From contig NC_133940.1 of assembly GCF_031877795.1 (NCBI RefSeq), positions 9,797,985-9,861,984 of the forward strand: DNA of 64,000 bases. The letters are read 5' to 3'. Below the pieces are notes generated by a model. It was not told the origin of the DNA. It saw only the letters and a program-made list of their open reading frames with translations, and did no database searches. The position numbers and the translations under genes are program-made. Origin of the DNA: Strix aluco (lineage: Eukaryota > Chordata > Aves > Strigiformes > Strigidae). Numbering within the stretch: position 1 is the stretch's first letter; each line of letters opens with the position of its first letter. This document shows, piece after piece, positions 36,285 through 57,800 of the stretch.

Positions 36285-37141
36285 CTAATCGCTTGGATTA
36301 ATTTATACGTATGTGCTCACACTAAGATCAAGATGGAAATACTATCCTCCCATTTCATGATCTCTGGAAGCTAGTAGACAGGTGACCAAAAAGAACTGTA
36401 CCTCATCAAAACAAGGGGGTCTTCTCTCAACAAAGCCTGAGGGATTTTAAACTCTGAAGAGCTGCTGAAACAGAATAAAGTGACACACTTTCAATGCTCC
36501 ACACACTGAGATATTGCACTTTTCTTACAATTCATTTCAGAGTCTCAATTCTCTACAGGATTAAGCATACGTTTTTCTTTGGGGGGGGAAAAAAAAAAAA
36601 TCACATTTTAAAGTCACTGCAGAAATTAAAGGTTGTACTGTACTGAACTGCAACAGTGTACACAGTGAAATGTTTCATGATGAATTCATCCATTACTGCC
36701 ATGGTAAGTTGCAAGAGTTCAATGACTGCACCCTGAAATCAGCTGAATAGACAGCAATTCAATTTTTTCTTCCATCCAAAATATTTTAAAAAAGCTCCAG
36801 ATTTAAGACAATCTAAGTTCTCAGTAACATACTGTTAAGAAGTTTTTGGTATTGTTTCTACAGGGGGAAGGGAGGCATCAACCAGCTATGTAGTGCAGTA
36901 CAAGCAAATACTGACAGGTAACAGTCCCTTCTGGGTAGTGGCCAAATAATTGGCCATATGAGATAGCTAGCACTCGAGTTTAAAATGACATTACGTAGCT
37001 TTTAATCAGTCAGTGGGCAAGTCTGGGTACCTGCTGTCTAGCAGCTGTAAGAGTGACTAAGTTCACACACACTAGTTTGACTATGGACCTTGCTTATTTC
37101 TCATCTAAGACCTTTCAGAGGCCATTGTTCAGATACCTTAC

Positions 37142-37178
37142 CCGGCTGTTTATTTTGAGGCTGCAAGGAATGCCACTT
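37142..37178 (-). other. Possible upstream exon of the unrecognised gene
   Basis: A strong acceptor (TATTTTTCTTTCAG) and donor (CCGG then GTAAGG) bound 37 nt open in one frame (KWHSLQPQNKQP). No linking exon is established. Confidence 0.3.
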
Positions 37179-37911
37179 CTGAAAGAAAAATACTTCAGCT
37201 GTCAGGGCTAATAAGTCTGTGCAGGACATGCAAAATGAATGTGAGTAGTCCTATATAAAGTTGATCACGCAATTCTAGAGGATTTGGCTAGATCCTGCCA
37301 TTACAGGCACCCGTGGCCACACTGAACTGCCAAGCTCCTTAATTCACAAGAGCAAAATGAAAGTAATGAAGCATGATGATAATGAAAAGTTACTTCCTAA
37401 ACTCAGAACTAGAAAATACTTTCATAATCTTTTAAGTTTCACATTGAAATTTAGAAGTATCATTTTTAGCTCAGCTCTGAAGGGAAGGAATTCTGTAACA
37501 AGTAGTTCCAAGATAAAGGCAAAAGTCACCTTACAGATTGTCAGAATTAGGAAACAGGTTAAAACTACTTTTACCTCCCTACCCAAAAGCCACAATTTTA
37601 ACTCATTTTCTTAGCAAGAGAAATTTCAAAAGCAGATAGACAACAAAAGGAGAACTCTGAAACATGTAATGGTGTAACAACCCACACAGAAGACACATCC
37701 TCAGCTAAACATACAATTAAAAAGCACAGCTGCATTAATTAAGTTCTCCTGCCAACTTGAATCTATTCAGATATGCTTCTGGGGAAAAAAGCCACCAAAG
37801 TTGTGTGCCACTTGTTTGCACTTCTGTTTCCAGTAGCATTTTTAACTATTGTAAGTAGTGTCCTAGACATCTTAGTTGCAGATTAGTGTACTTTCAATGC
37901 ATAAAGATGTT

Positions 37912-37917
37912 TTTATT
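37912..37917 (-). promoter_or_regulatory. Possible FAM199X polyadenylation signal
   Basis: AATAAA on the minus strand about 750 nt after the FAM199X stop is the first canonical hexamer I find downstream. The real 3' UTR may be longer. Confidence 0.3.
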
Positions 37918-38665
37918 TGAATCTTTTCATAGTAATACTAGGGATGTACTGGTCAACCATTAGTAATAATCATACTATAAGATATTGAGCAGCAAAGTAA
38001 CTTTCTGAAGACCAAGCTTGCAAGTTGTTTTTCTGAATTCTAATTGCTTCCCAAAGAACGACGTTATTAGGCATTATCTGTGTTACAGATTCCCTGCATT
38101 AGAAGTCCTGCTTCTCATTTTCTGTGTAGTTTGAGTTAAACCACAACTTCTAAAAAAGCCTTTATCACAGTACTTGGATTTTGCACGATCCAAGAGCAAG
38201 ACTTGAAGAAAGCCCTATAGAACGAAAGATATTTTTCCTGTGCTAAACAGTCTTCCTAATAATGGGAAAGGAAGACAGAACAAGCCAAGTGTAATATTAA
38301 CTCTAAGTTGGAAAAAACAAAAAAGATGAAGCATAGTAATGCATGCCTAGTGTCATTCAAAAGCACCCTTAGATTTACATCTTGCAAGGAAGACAGCATG
38401 TTAGCCAAGTTCAAATTTCCTTAAAATTGTATCTATTCGGCAGCTTTTCAGAAGACAGTTAAGTTTCTGAAGTCTTTGTTGCAAAATTAGTCTCAAAAAG
38501 CTGAAGTTACTCAATACTTAGATCTTCTTACCAAAATTACACTTGAGAAAAGATCTGGTTTACTGTTAACTGTTAACACTAATCAAAATTTGGTCAAGAA
38601 ATATATGTAAACAATAAAGATAATACATTTAAGGCTTAGAAAGAACACTGATAAATTCACCCCTG

Positions 38666-47460
<8,795 letters not shown>

Positions 47461-48229
47461 CCCTGCAGGAAGCTAAAGCTGAGGGTTAAACACAATGACG
47501 GGACTTCTTGGTTGTAGTCTAAAATTCCGTGAAATCCGTGAGAATGAGGTACGTACACTTGCAGCCATGAATGGCCCCCGAACTCACACGGAGCGCTGTT
47601 AAAATCGTTCCTCTCATCCCTCAGTCCTGGAGCCGGTGGTCGAGTCACTGGCAGATTGTGTTGGGCGTGTAAAAGTCAGAGACCCCATGGCTGTTTTCAT
47701 AATGGGCAGGAGAAAATAAAGGAACCTCAAAGTGCAGGAGTCTTATTGAAGTTAGGGCTGTAAGACTGAAAATAAGTGTTTGATTTGTTTTTTGTCCATG
47801 AGGCTTCTCCCTGTGATAAGGCAAAATAGGTGAGACTCTCTCAAGGCATCTTTGACCACCAAAATCAGAGTTCCTTGGTTGAGTAAATTTTTGTATGTAA
47901 GATAATCGCAGAGTAACCGAAAAGTTGATTAACAGAGCAAAAGCACAGCTTGCTTGTGGTTAACTGCTGCACAGCACGGCGTAGTGCTGCGACCCTTACA
48001 CGCATGTTCTCTCAGCTAACTTCTTTTCAGGCTTTTTCTTCTCAGTTTGAGTTAATAAGGACTTAAAGCATCTGGTAGCTGGTTTGTCTTTAAAAGTGTT
48101 GCTGCATAGTGTCAGAAATGGAGCAATGTATCTAGGGTTTCCTCACAAAAGTGACAAAGCTACATATAGGCAGAGGCATTTGGGACAAAAGTAAATACAG
48201 ATGCTGACCATATTTGCTGTCTAGTGCAG

Positions 48230-48520
48230 GAACAATGGGGACCGAAAAGTTGTATCAGTGCCAGGAAGCCTGACCGTCTCCTAAAGCCCATCCAGGTTTA
48301 ATTTCGGTGTAAACTACGGCCTTCATTTAGGTGTGCAATAAATGCTTCCCACTGCAGGGGGAGCAAACAGTCCTCCCCAGCCCCCTGGAGCCAGGGCGGT
48401 GATGCCCCCGGAGCCGATGGAGACGGCCTTCAGGTGGGGCAGAGCGGGCACAAATCTCCCGTCGGCTTCTGCTCTTGCTGGTCTGTGATGAACAGCCTGC
48501 GGGACAGCGGCTTCTCCTTT
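48230..48520. other. CpG-richer patch in COMMD5 intron 1
   Basis: A short GC-rich segment in otherwise AT-rich intron sequence. I recognise neither a coding frame nor a repeat. It may be a regulatory element or a degraded insertion. Confidence 0.3.
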
Positions 48521-51500
48521 GAAGGTTTAGTAGTCTTTGAAGGCATGATGGATTTCAACAGAGTATATCTAAATCCCTCTGGCACTTGCACCGAGTTAGT
48601 TTTTTGAGGCTGTGGCAGTTACTCTGTTGCTAAACATTAATTAATATAAAAAATGAAATGCTGCTTCTTCATATGCCTGCTCAGTTCATGATGTAAAAAT
48701 TTCATATACCATTATCTCAGGGCTATCCAGCCAGTGTTATCACAGGCTCTGCTAAACTGCAAGTGTAAGTTTGAGACAGCAGGCATCTTCTGCCAGGAGC
48801 ATGTGACCCAGCAGTGAGATTTTCTTGGGATGTTTTTGGGCTATTCCTTGTTTTCTCCCTCCGATTGACTGTTAGAAATGTTGGTACAGCTGATATTTCT
48901 GAGTTCCCTGAGTAAAAAATCTTGTATGCTAGGGTATTGCAAGTAGGTCATAAAAGACGACATGGATTTTTAGCCAGTCATTAGGGTTGGTCAACAGAAA
49001 GACCAATATTGTCATTAAAGCTGTCTAGTTAAAAGCCATAAGCAACCTGTTGTTCTTTGAAGAAACAGATCAAAGTTGTATTGAAATAGGTAAGTAGACA
49101 GGAACCTGTTTCCTGCTCTGTGTATGATCTCATAGTCAGGCCTCAGTGCTGATCTGTATTTGGCCTTTCCAGTAGACTCCTCAAAGTCAGTTTTGTTGTT
49201 GTAGAGCAGAGCTTATTTCAGATAGCGTGGAAAGCTTGGTACTAGCATCTTGCACACCCTGGCTACAGTGTAAAATCTGCCATGCAGATAGTGCCAGACA
49301 AATTCAGTCAGCCACATGAATGATCCAAGAGTCGCCACTGAATTTGATGTGCATTAAAAACTGAAAAGCAAAAAGAATTTATCCAGAATTAGAAGACAGC
49401 CAGTGGAACTCACCTACTATCAAAAGTAAGGCTGGCAGTTTGATTAAAACTTTTTTTTTTTTCAATGTTGGCATTAAGCTAATCTCTTAGTGTTGGCTTT
49501 CAGTAACACTTGGTGGATATTTTTAACTTTTCATGTTTTATTCACAGCACTAATATAGCTTGTTATAAATGACTAATCTAATGCCCCGATCCCGCAATGG
49601 GATTGTGTCAGTAATCTTATTTTTTTATCCACAGTGGGGCTTCCTGTGGCTCCAGCAGTCCATCCAGACTGATCAGAGTGCAGGACAGAGGCTGACATGA
49701 CAACAGAAATTTATATAAGCCAGTGCATATATGGAAAAAGGAGGAATAAGCAAATGATGAGGATTGAGATAAACCCACACCAGTTATTACTGTATAATAT
49801 TGCCACATGGGGTAACAGTAATTTCCTTTAGAGTTTGTATTATCAGCAGTTGTGCAGACTACAAGACTTGAAGGTTTAGTTTTGTCTCCTTGCTCATTTA
49901 ATCCTTAGTATCTGCTGATGTTTCCAAGATAAATTAATTATGTAAAACATTGGAGAACAGTGTTGAATTGTTTACTCTCAATCCTCTCTTATCCTCTGTA
50001 TCAGAAGTGAAATGAATCTGTAAGCGGGCTTCTCATGTGAACAAGTTTGTTGATAGAAACTCAGTTTGAATTTGTACTTGTGAGCAATGAATTTTTTTAC
50101 CTTTTTTGCATTATCCCACTGGAACAAATTTCAGCATGAAAACATCTTCAGTTTTACAATGCAAAAGCTTAATCCATTGAAGTTCCTTTGGTAAAGTGTG
50201 GTGAGACTGACCTGTGGTGGTGGATGATCGGATGTATTTACATGTGACAGTTTCACATCAGGAAAAATGTCAGTACATTAAGTCAAGTAAAATCATAGAC
50301 ATGTGTATGTTAATGTTCGCCGTCTCCAGGTCTTCCTCTTTTTTAAGGGATCTTGCTTTTCTTTCTTATTCACAGTCACTGTTAATGCATTGGAAGGAAA
50401 AGACTGCAAGGAATCTGTCAAGCTGATTGCAGATAGCACTAATCTCTCAGAAGAACAACTTGCTTTCCTCATTTCTGGCATGTATACCCTTCTCCGAGAA
50501 GCATTGAGACTCCCCTTATCAACTTTCAAACAAGAAGTAAGTTCTGGGAGTACTTGGAGTCCTGATAAGTTAAAAGCTGCGTCAGACACGAGTTACCATC
50601 TAAACCCTATTTGCCAGGGCGGGGAGCTGCACATAAAAATGTTGCTCCAAGTTAAAGTGGTTGGAAGAAACTGTTAAAAATCTAGAGCTTATTTTGCTTG
50701 TTGGATAGATTTACAGTGAGCATTTTGGAAGAGTATTTAAGCTTTGGGAAAGATATCTTCTTTTGCTTCAGCATCTTGTTTTCTGTGCATGTTTGTTTTC
50801 ACTCTTACTTTTAAATTAAAACCCCAAAAGAAACCATTGCAAAGTGTTATTTCCTTGGCATCAACTCTCTCACCGTAATGGTGTGTTCACACATACCGAT
50901 CATTTTGTCCACACTTAAAATTTCTCGTATTTGTTTGCCTGCCTTTCTTCATGCTTCTGCCAGAGAGGAAGGAAGGTCTTATGGCCAGAACAGTATAGTG
51001 GGAATTGGGAGAAAGTGCTGTTTCTGCTTATGCTATGGATGTTCTTTGTGAATATGTATACATCTGCCATGTTCCCAACCCCTATCCCTTTTTCATGGCT
51101 ATTTTCTTTCCTTTTTCATGTTACTTTACCTTACATTTTTTCTCTTCTCATTTTATTTTTATGTGAGTGAACCACTTCTGGGTATCCAGCACCTCTCTCT
51201 GGTTTAAGATACTGTTTTCCTGTTTACCCAGGCACACTGAGAAAGCTCATATATTGCAGGAAACAGTGAAAGTATGCTTGTGGTATTCAGAGCTGATCTT
51301 TTGCCACTTCCATTCTGTTCTCATAGTTTAAACAAGTTACTGCAAATCGTATTTGAGAATAAGGGCACATAGTTACTCTAAAAGAATGTGTTATGGATAG
51401 CTACAGAAAAGAAATGGCAGGGATGTTGTTTTCAAAAATAAAGGCTTCCAAGAGATTTAGGTCTTTAAAATTAGTTTCTCACAACTTGATTGAACACTTC

Positions 51501-54500
51501 CGGAAATTCTTCTCAATATGTAACCTGTCATTTCAAAACTGCTGGCACTCAAGACTAAAACTTCTGGGGAGAGATACCAAGAAAGTAACCACTATTAATT
51601 CAGTAGGTAAGACATGATCTTTCAAGACTACATCCTGTAAAATCTCACCTTCTATGTCTTTCTAGGTTTTTAAGGAAGACCTAAAGGAGCTCAGGTATGC
51701 CTGTTTATGCCTGGTTTTTTAATCTGTTTGTTTTTTTCATAACTTTTATGTAACTGCTTCCCCAAATCAACTACTTACACACAAAGTTGGTGTAAAAATT
51801 ACCTGTAAATAACGCATAATACATCTGTTGGCAAATGTCATGTAAAGCCAGAGGAAAAAAACAGGTGTTGTGTAAGACTTGATTTAGCACTGAGCATGAG
51901 CAGTTGATTTCACATGCTGGGGAGATTGGTCTAATTTAGTCCGTAATGTAGGTTATGCAAATGTGAGTGACCTTCTCACTGCCATCCCCACCTTGCCCTG
52001 CAATATTTTTTAACAGGTTTGGTAAGACAGTGGTAACATTTCAGAAGCTAAGAAACTGCCCTACTTTTTTTCCTTCTTTGAAAGGCCAATGATATAATGC
52101 TCATGAAATCCTACCACCTTGTTCAGCTACAATCTCTCCTGCCCTAATGGGAATGGCTCAAGGAAGCGTAACATTTGTTACAGACTTACTCTGGCCAGAC
52201 TGTTACAGATTTTGACCGTCTCTGAATAGAAGTCCATATCCTAAAAGCTAGACATCAGATGCTAATAATCTTTACAGGTTTTCCCTTATTTCCATACTCA
52301 GTAGCAATGAGAGAATAACAGCAGTTGATGTTTTCATCTGTAGAGAAACCGCTGCGCTAAGGCTCAATTATTTTAAAATGCTAATTTCCCATAATTCTTA
52401 GCATTCTGATTGGTACCTAGGAGAAATAGATAGATGTTTCTGATTCTGTCTTTTTTCATCCTTATTTGTCCATTAACCTGCACATTGGCTGTTCTGCAGA
52501 GTCATAAGCATAATTTACTTTATGAGCAACTTCAGGCATAAAGCTGCAGATTTAGACATGTAATCAGGGTGTAATCAGTGAAAGGTGTAATTGGGGCCAT
52601 GATGAAAGGTGCCTTGCTAGTTGATACAATTTTGTCTGCAGCTCAGTGCTGGAGTTTGGCCTGCCTTTTGTCTTGTGAGCTAAAATGCAAGCTGCTTCCT
52701 CTGCCACGTCATGGAGTTCACACCCAGGTTAAAGTAGGTCAGTAAGAAACTGATGAATTGCTTTTGACCCAGTGGGAGTTGGTGTTTTTTATGGTGCACA
52801 CAAAATGTGTTCCGTGTGATTAAGGAGTAATGAAGAGCACTCAAAGCTCCATGCCAAGTTCTCTGATATTCCTCTGTTGAGCAGGGGAGAAGGTTGGTAT
52901 ACAGGAGTACCAGAAGTCACTGGCTGGGCTGGCTGTGTACACTGGCTGTATCTAGAAATACAGACTCCCAGGCTCCCGTCCTTGTCATTTGACCACACTT
53001 TAATGCCTTACACTTTTGTAGTTGGTTTTGAGGGTTTTTTTCTCACTCTATGGATTATTCATGGAACTATGAAGACACTTTTAAGTCTGGATGATCTTTT
53101 TTATATCTTTTGTATCTTGATAAATCTTTTTTGTCTTGTTGTTTTGGTTAACACGGCTGATACAGCAGCAATAGTTCAGGTAACTGCATTTGTGTTGCTT
53201 GCAGACTTGTATGTTTTATGTGCTGCTTGTTGCTGCTCTGCTCCCATGATTCTCACATTATTGGGACTCTTCCTAACTTCCATCTCTGACAGTCTTATTT
53301 CCTGTGAGTAGCTCTCTTCACCTTGTGGCTAAACTTTTAGAAGAGTAAATAGCTTATTCTACTCTCAAGCTGTGATACTTAGTAAATTTGGTAGCACCTT
53401 TAGCATCTTTGATTCCTATGGGAAATGTCATTTCCTATGTTTCCCAATGCACTTGAGTTTAGAGATGAAATACCTGCTCATTTTTAAGGCACCTGCTAAT
53501 TACATTCAGACACTTATCCTTCTGCAGTGACTCCTGTGGGTCATCCTGTGATCATGTGCATGAAGAACACATGTAATCGGTTGAACAGCCATGTCTTGGC
53601 ATTATTGGCACCCAGTGTTCGAGCAGATATTTTGCATTTTAAGGCAGAAAAATGGCCTATTTACCTTTTTTGTTGTTGTGTCTTCTTTTAAAAGGTTTGA
53701 ACTCTGAGCCAGGTTACTTTTTTTTCCACCTCTCCTGCATTCTATTTTCTTTCCTTCAGTGAAGCTGAAGATTGGACTAATTCCACCCATATAAAGCCTT
53801 GTAAGTCTCAATTTGCTGGTGATGCAGCTGGCCTTGGCTTCTAGTTTTGGTGCAGAGAGAGGCTGGGAGACATGCCCAATTGTGATTAATTAGATCAGTA
53901 TTACTGGCTTCACAGGGTTGATGTTCTGTATCTCCTATTTCTTGGCCTGATGGTCTGAGCCAGTGAGAACAAATTCACTTTTAAGTTGTAGGTGCTATTT
54001 TTTCCCTACCCTCTCAGGCTGTTTAATGACTTTATGGCTCAGGCCAACAACATGTCATTGAGACAGCCTCACACCTTCTTCCTTTGCCCTTGCCTTCCAC
54101 TCGTCAGAATGGTCCTTTGAAAACTGATTGCCATCTGTAGCTCAGGCCTGAGCTGTGCCATGCTCTGTGTCTGATCTGCTTAGTATGTCACTGGCCTTGT
54201 GTAAGCTGCTTGAGCCAGGAAGAGAATTTTCAGCAAAATCATTAACTGCACAGCAAAAATAATGCAAGCTCAAAGGTAGCATTAGTGCTTCTGTTTTAGA
54301 AACGCTTGCTCTTGCAGTTGAGCAAGTATTGTGATAGGTATCATAATAAGCATATTACAACCCTGTCTCCAGCAATTCCACTACATACAGAGGATATTCA
54401 GTCATCATCAGGATGGGTTAAGTGATACACTTGCACGGAAAGTATATGTAATGTTTGCAGAAATAGAGCCTTGACTCTTCTGAAAGGAAGAAAGACACAT

Positions 54501-54704
54501 GCAGCCAAAAAAGCACTGTCTAGTCCCTCCTCCTCACTTCCCAGTTTGCCTCCAATAACTACCTTGCTAATATGAATTCAGTTTTATCCAGGTACCATTT
54601 AAAAATATGTTTTAACCAACTTCTTCCATTAGGAATTCAAGCTCTAATAACTGCTGTTTCATCTTCCCACTGTGTGAGTTGATGAGTTGTTTTTTCTCCC
54701 ATCA

Positions 54705-54800
54705 TTAGACACTGTAAGCCCTTTAAGACAGGTAACTTCCTTGTTTGCTTTGATTTTTCTTTGATGTACCGCTGTGTATCTCAAGCCACTGCTGAGTAAT
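54705..54800 (+). repeat. Possible L2/MIR-type 3' relic
   Basis: ATTAGACACTGTAAGCCCTT followed by TAAGACAGG resembles the conserved TTAGACTGTAAGCTCCTTGA...GGCAGGGA tail of old CR1/L2-clade elements. It is highly diverged and lies in COMMD5 intron 3. Confidence 0.3.
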
Positions 54801-57800
54801 GTCTCTGGGCACTGATTCATGTTGAGTGCTGGATTTAACTGTGGCAGCAGAAGTAGTTACTTCTCCCACTTGTCCAGCCTGCCTCTCTGTAGGAGGTTAC
54901 TGTCACTGTGGCAAAGGCAGCTGAATGGGTAGTGTTTGCTCTGCAGTCTTTGCAATTCACAGCCTGACATATTAAACTGAAAAGCAACAACAGTGTCAGA
55001 GGAACTGTAAAGTAGTGGAGAGGCATAGGGTGGATGGAATGTGAGTTAGTCTATTCGACCAATTCTTGTGGTCAAATTTATGCTTATCCTCCCCATGTTA
55101 GATATGCTCCTTTTGTAAGTAATCTTGGGTACCAGGATGTCTGGTTTGCTTCTGAGGGAGCAATCCATTCTGTCTTCTTTTGATCACACTTCAGGTGAAA
55201 GTGAAATGACATGTGTCGGTTTGGGATTTCTGAAAGAGTGCACTGCTGGGCCTGCCTGCTGCACTTGTCAGAGCCATCAGCAAAACTTTTCTTGACTTTA
55301 CTGAGAGAAGTTAAGCAAATATTGGATTCTTCTGAAACTCACTGTTGCCATACTAGGTAGAACAGGAAGATGTAATACAGTTTTTAGGGTTCTTCATATA
55401 AAAACATAGGCTGTCCTTTTGCGAGCCTAGACTGAATCAATACTGAAGTGCTTACGTAAGAGCTGATGGCAATTTTAAGCAATAGAAGATGGAAAATGTT
55501 GACACATTTTTTTGTGTTCTATAATAGAATTTTTTTTTTTTTTTGTAGCTAAGGCCATATATTTGTGGTTACAAAACACTTAACTATTTTGTATTTCTCT
55601 TCTCTTTAAGGATACCAGAAGATTTCATTGTGGACTTTTCCAGTATAGTCTTTGGTAACAGGTTAGTGTCTTCATGTACCGTGCATTGTGCAACCAGCAG
55701 GGTTGTACAGAGCTCTGCTGACAAAAATCCCAGGCCTACTGAAGGAACGGCAAAATTCTCTAAATTAATGAGAATAAGATTTGTCCCATTATTCTGATTC
55801 AACATAACATGATGTCCATCGTGTATGGCTATATATGCTGTAAGTAGCTTTCATGCCAATTTTCAATTTTTCTGTGATCACCACCCATCAGTTTTGATAA
55901 TGTTCTATAGACTCTGTAAGGTGTGCTAATACCTACAGATGAAAAATGCATTGCAGAACTAAGCATTTTTATCATCATTATCATTGCAAGTTAGAGCAAA
56001 AGTGAAGGACTTGCTTTGTTGAGAGGCAGGCTACATATGTCTTCTACATGCTGTGGTTCATGGAAGCTGTCTCAGATAGCGTTTAATCGAGTCTTAATGT
56101 ACAGTTGAATTGGGAATTCACACTGGGTGACTTGATGACACGTATGAGATATCAGGTGCTCTCCTAGCTGTAATTCATTTTCTAAGCAGTATACCTCAGT
56201 AGCTCCAGAGGAAATATTAAATCACAACTTTTTGAGCAGCCTATCTCTCTTGTCCATTCTCGGGATTCCTTTTTTCTATATGGTTCTCTGCTCAACCATA
56301 TTTAGCTTATTTTACATCTAGAAATTGCTTGAACCTTTTGCATATGAAAAACTTTCATCCTTGAAACTTGAGGTCACTCAGCACATAGGCATCACTAACC
56401 CAACACTGCCCCAGATATTCTGCATGGAATCCTGATAATCATAGTTGTGGTATTTCAGATACCCTCACAAGAGTCTGAGTGCTGCTACCAAAGTTAAAAA
56501 TATTTTTAATTTCCTTGGTTAGGATCTTGGCTTAAAGCTAAAGGTTCTTGGAGTAAAAATAAATTCAGCCTTCTCATCTTTTCTTTGCTCTTCTGTTTGA
56601 ATTATAGGTGTTAAGAATGCAAAATTCATGGTTGCAAAGTGGAAATATTGTTTGCAGTGGAGAAAGAAGATAAATTTAGATGTCATTTGAAGCATGCATG
56701 ATTGTCTGTTTTCTACTGTGAAATCACGATGCTGGAAAATTTAGCTTTTTCTCATTTTGAAAGCTGTGATTACCCAGTGTAATCTTGCTCTGTGTTTTGA
56801 GACCAGAGAAGAGCACCTCAGATTTGATTTCTAGACAGATCTGCTTTTATAATCTTAAATGTAACACTGAATCATACATATGCTTATTGAGTTGTAAATA
56901 TATATGATTGTGATGGTAAGAGAAGTATTAGCATCTGATCAAAAATTCAGTATGAGCTAAATAACCTAGAAAAATCCATTTTTAATACTTTTCCTGGCAG
57001 CTTATCCTATTTTTGCAATTTTCTTCACTAAACAACAGCTCTGAAGTACTGGAAATTTGACATTTGTATTTCTGTGTCCCCACAGTTCCATCAAGCTACA
57101 TAGACTGAAAGGGAAGAAAAACTTGCCACACTGACACTATCAAATAACTGCATGAAATCAAAACTTTTTTTTTAAGGGAAAGGATAACCCTAACTTCCCC
57201 CTCTCTGAATGTTTATAATAAATGTACTGCTTTTTTTTTTTTTATAATAGTGTAGCCTTCATTTCTCCCAGAAGAGTGCATTCATTGTGCCATTTGTCAG
57301 CATTTCACACCAATTTATTCATTCTTCCTATTCAGTGGCCTGCTAGGCATGTCTTATGTGCCTAGAGAACCATCCAAAATTTGTCTTTAGTTTTGATATT
57401 GTTAGGTTAACTACTGCTTCAAATTCTCTAATCTCTCATTTTTGAGTGCTCTTCTGTTGCATCCTTTGGCAGGTGATGTTCTTGTCACCAGGTGTATCAT
57501 CCTTTTGACATATAATTTGGATGGTCTGTAGTTGATCCGTGGTTCTTTACTTGTTCTGTCTTTTGCACTATGTGCTGACAATATATTGCAGCTGTTGGCA
57601 CAGAGTTTACAAAATGTAATTATAGTCTATAGATTTTGGATATAAGATCAATTGAGTCTTTTCTGCTCCATTTTGCTATTCCACTTAAAAATCAATGGCT
57701 TGATTAATGGCCTGTATAATTTCTGTATGTATGTTGGACACCATGCACATTCTGTCATCCTTCCAGGATTCTTGCAGTTCCAGCTGCGATCTTATCCAAG

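Noticed and set aside
52877-53311. 144-codon hydrophobic plus-strand frame
   Set aside because: Lies inside COMMD5 intron 3, T-rich, and without splice sites that would include it in frame.
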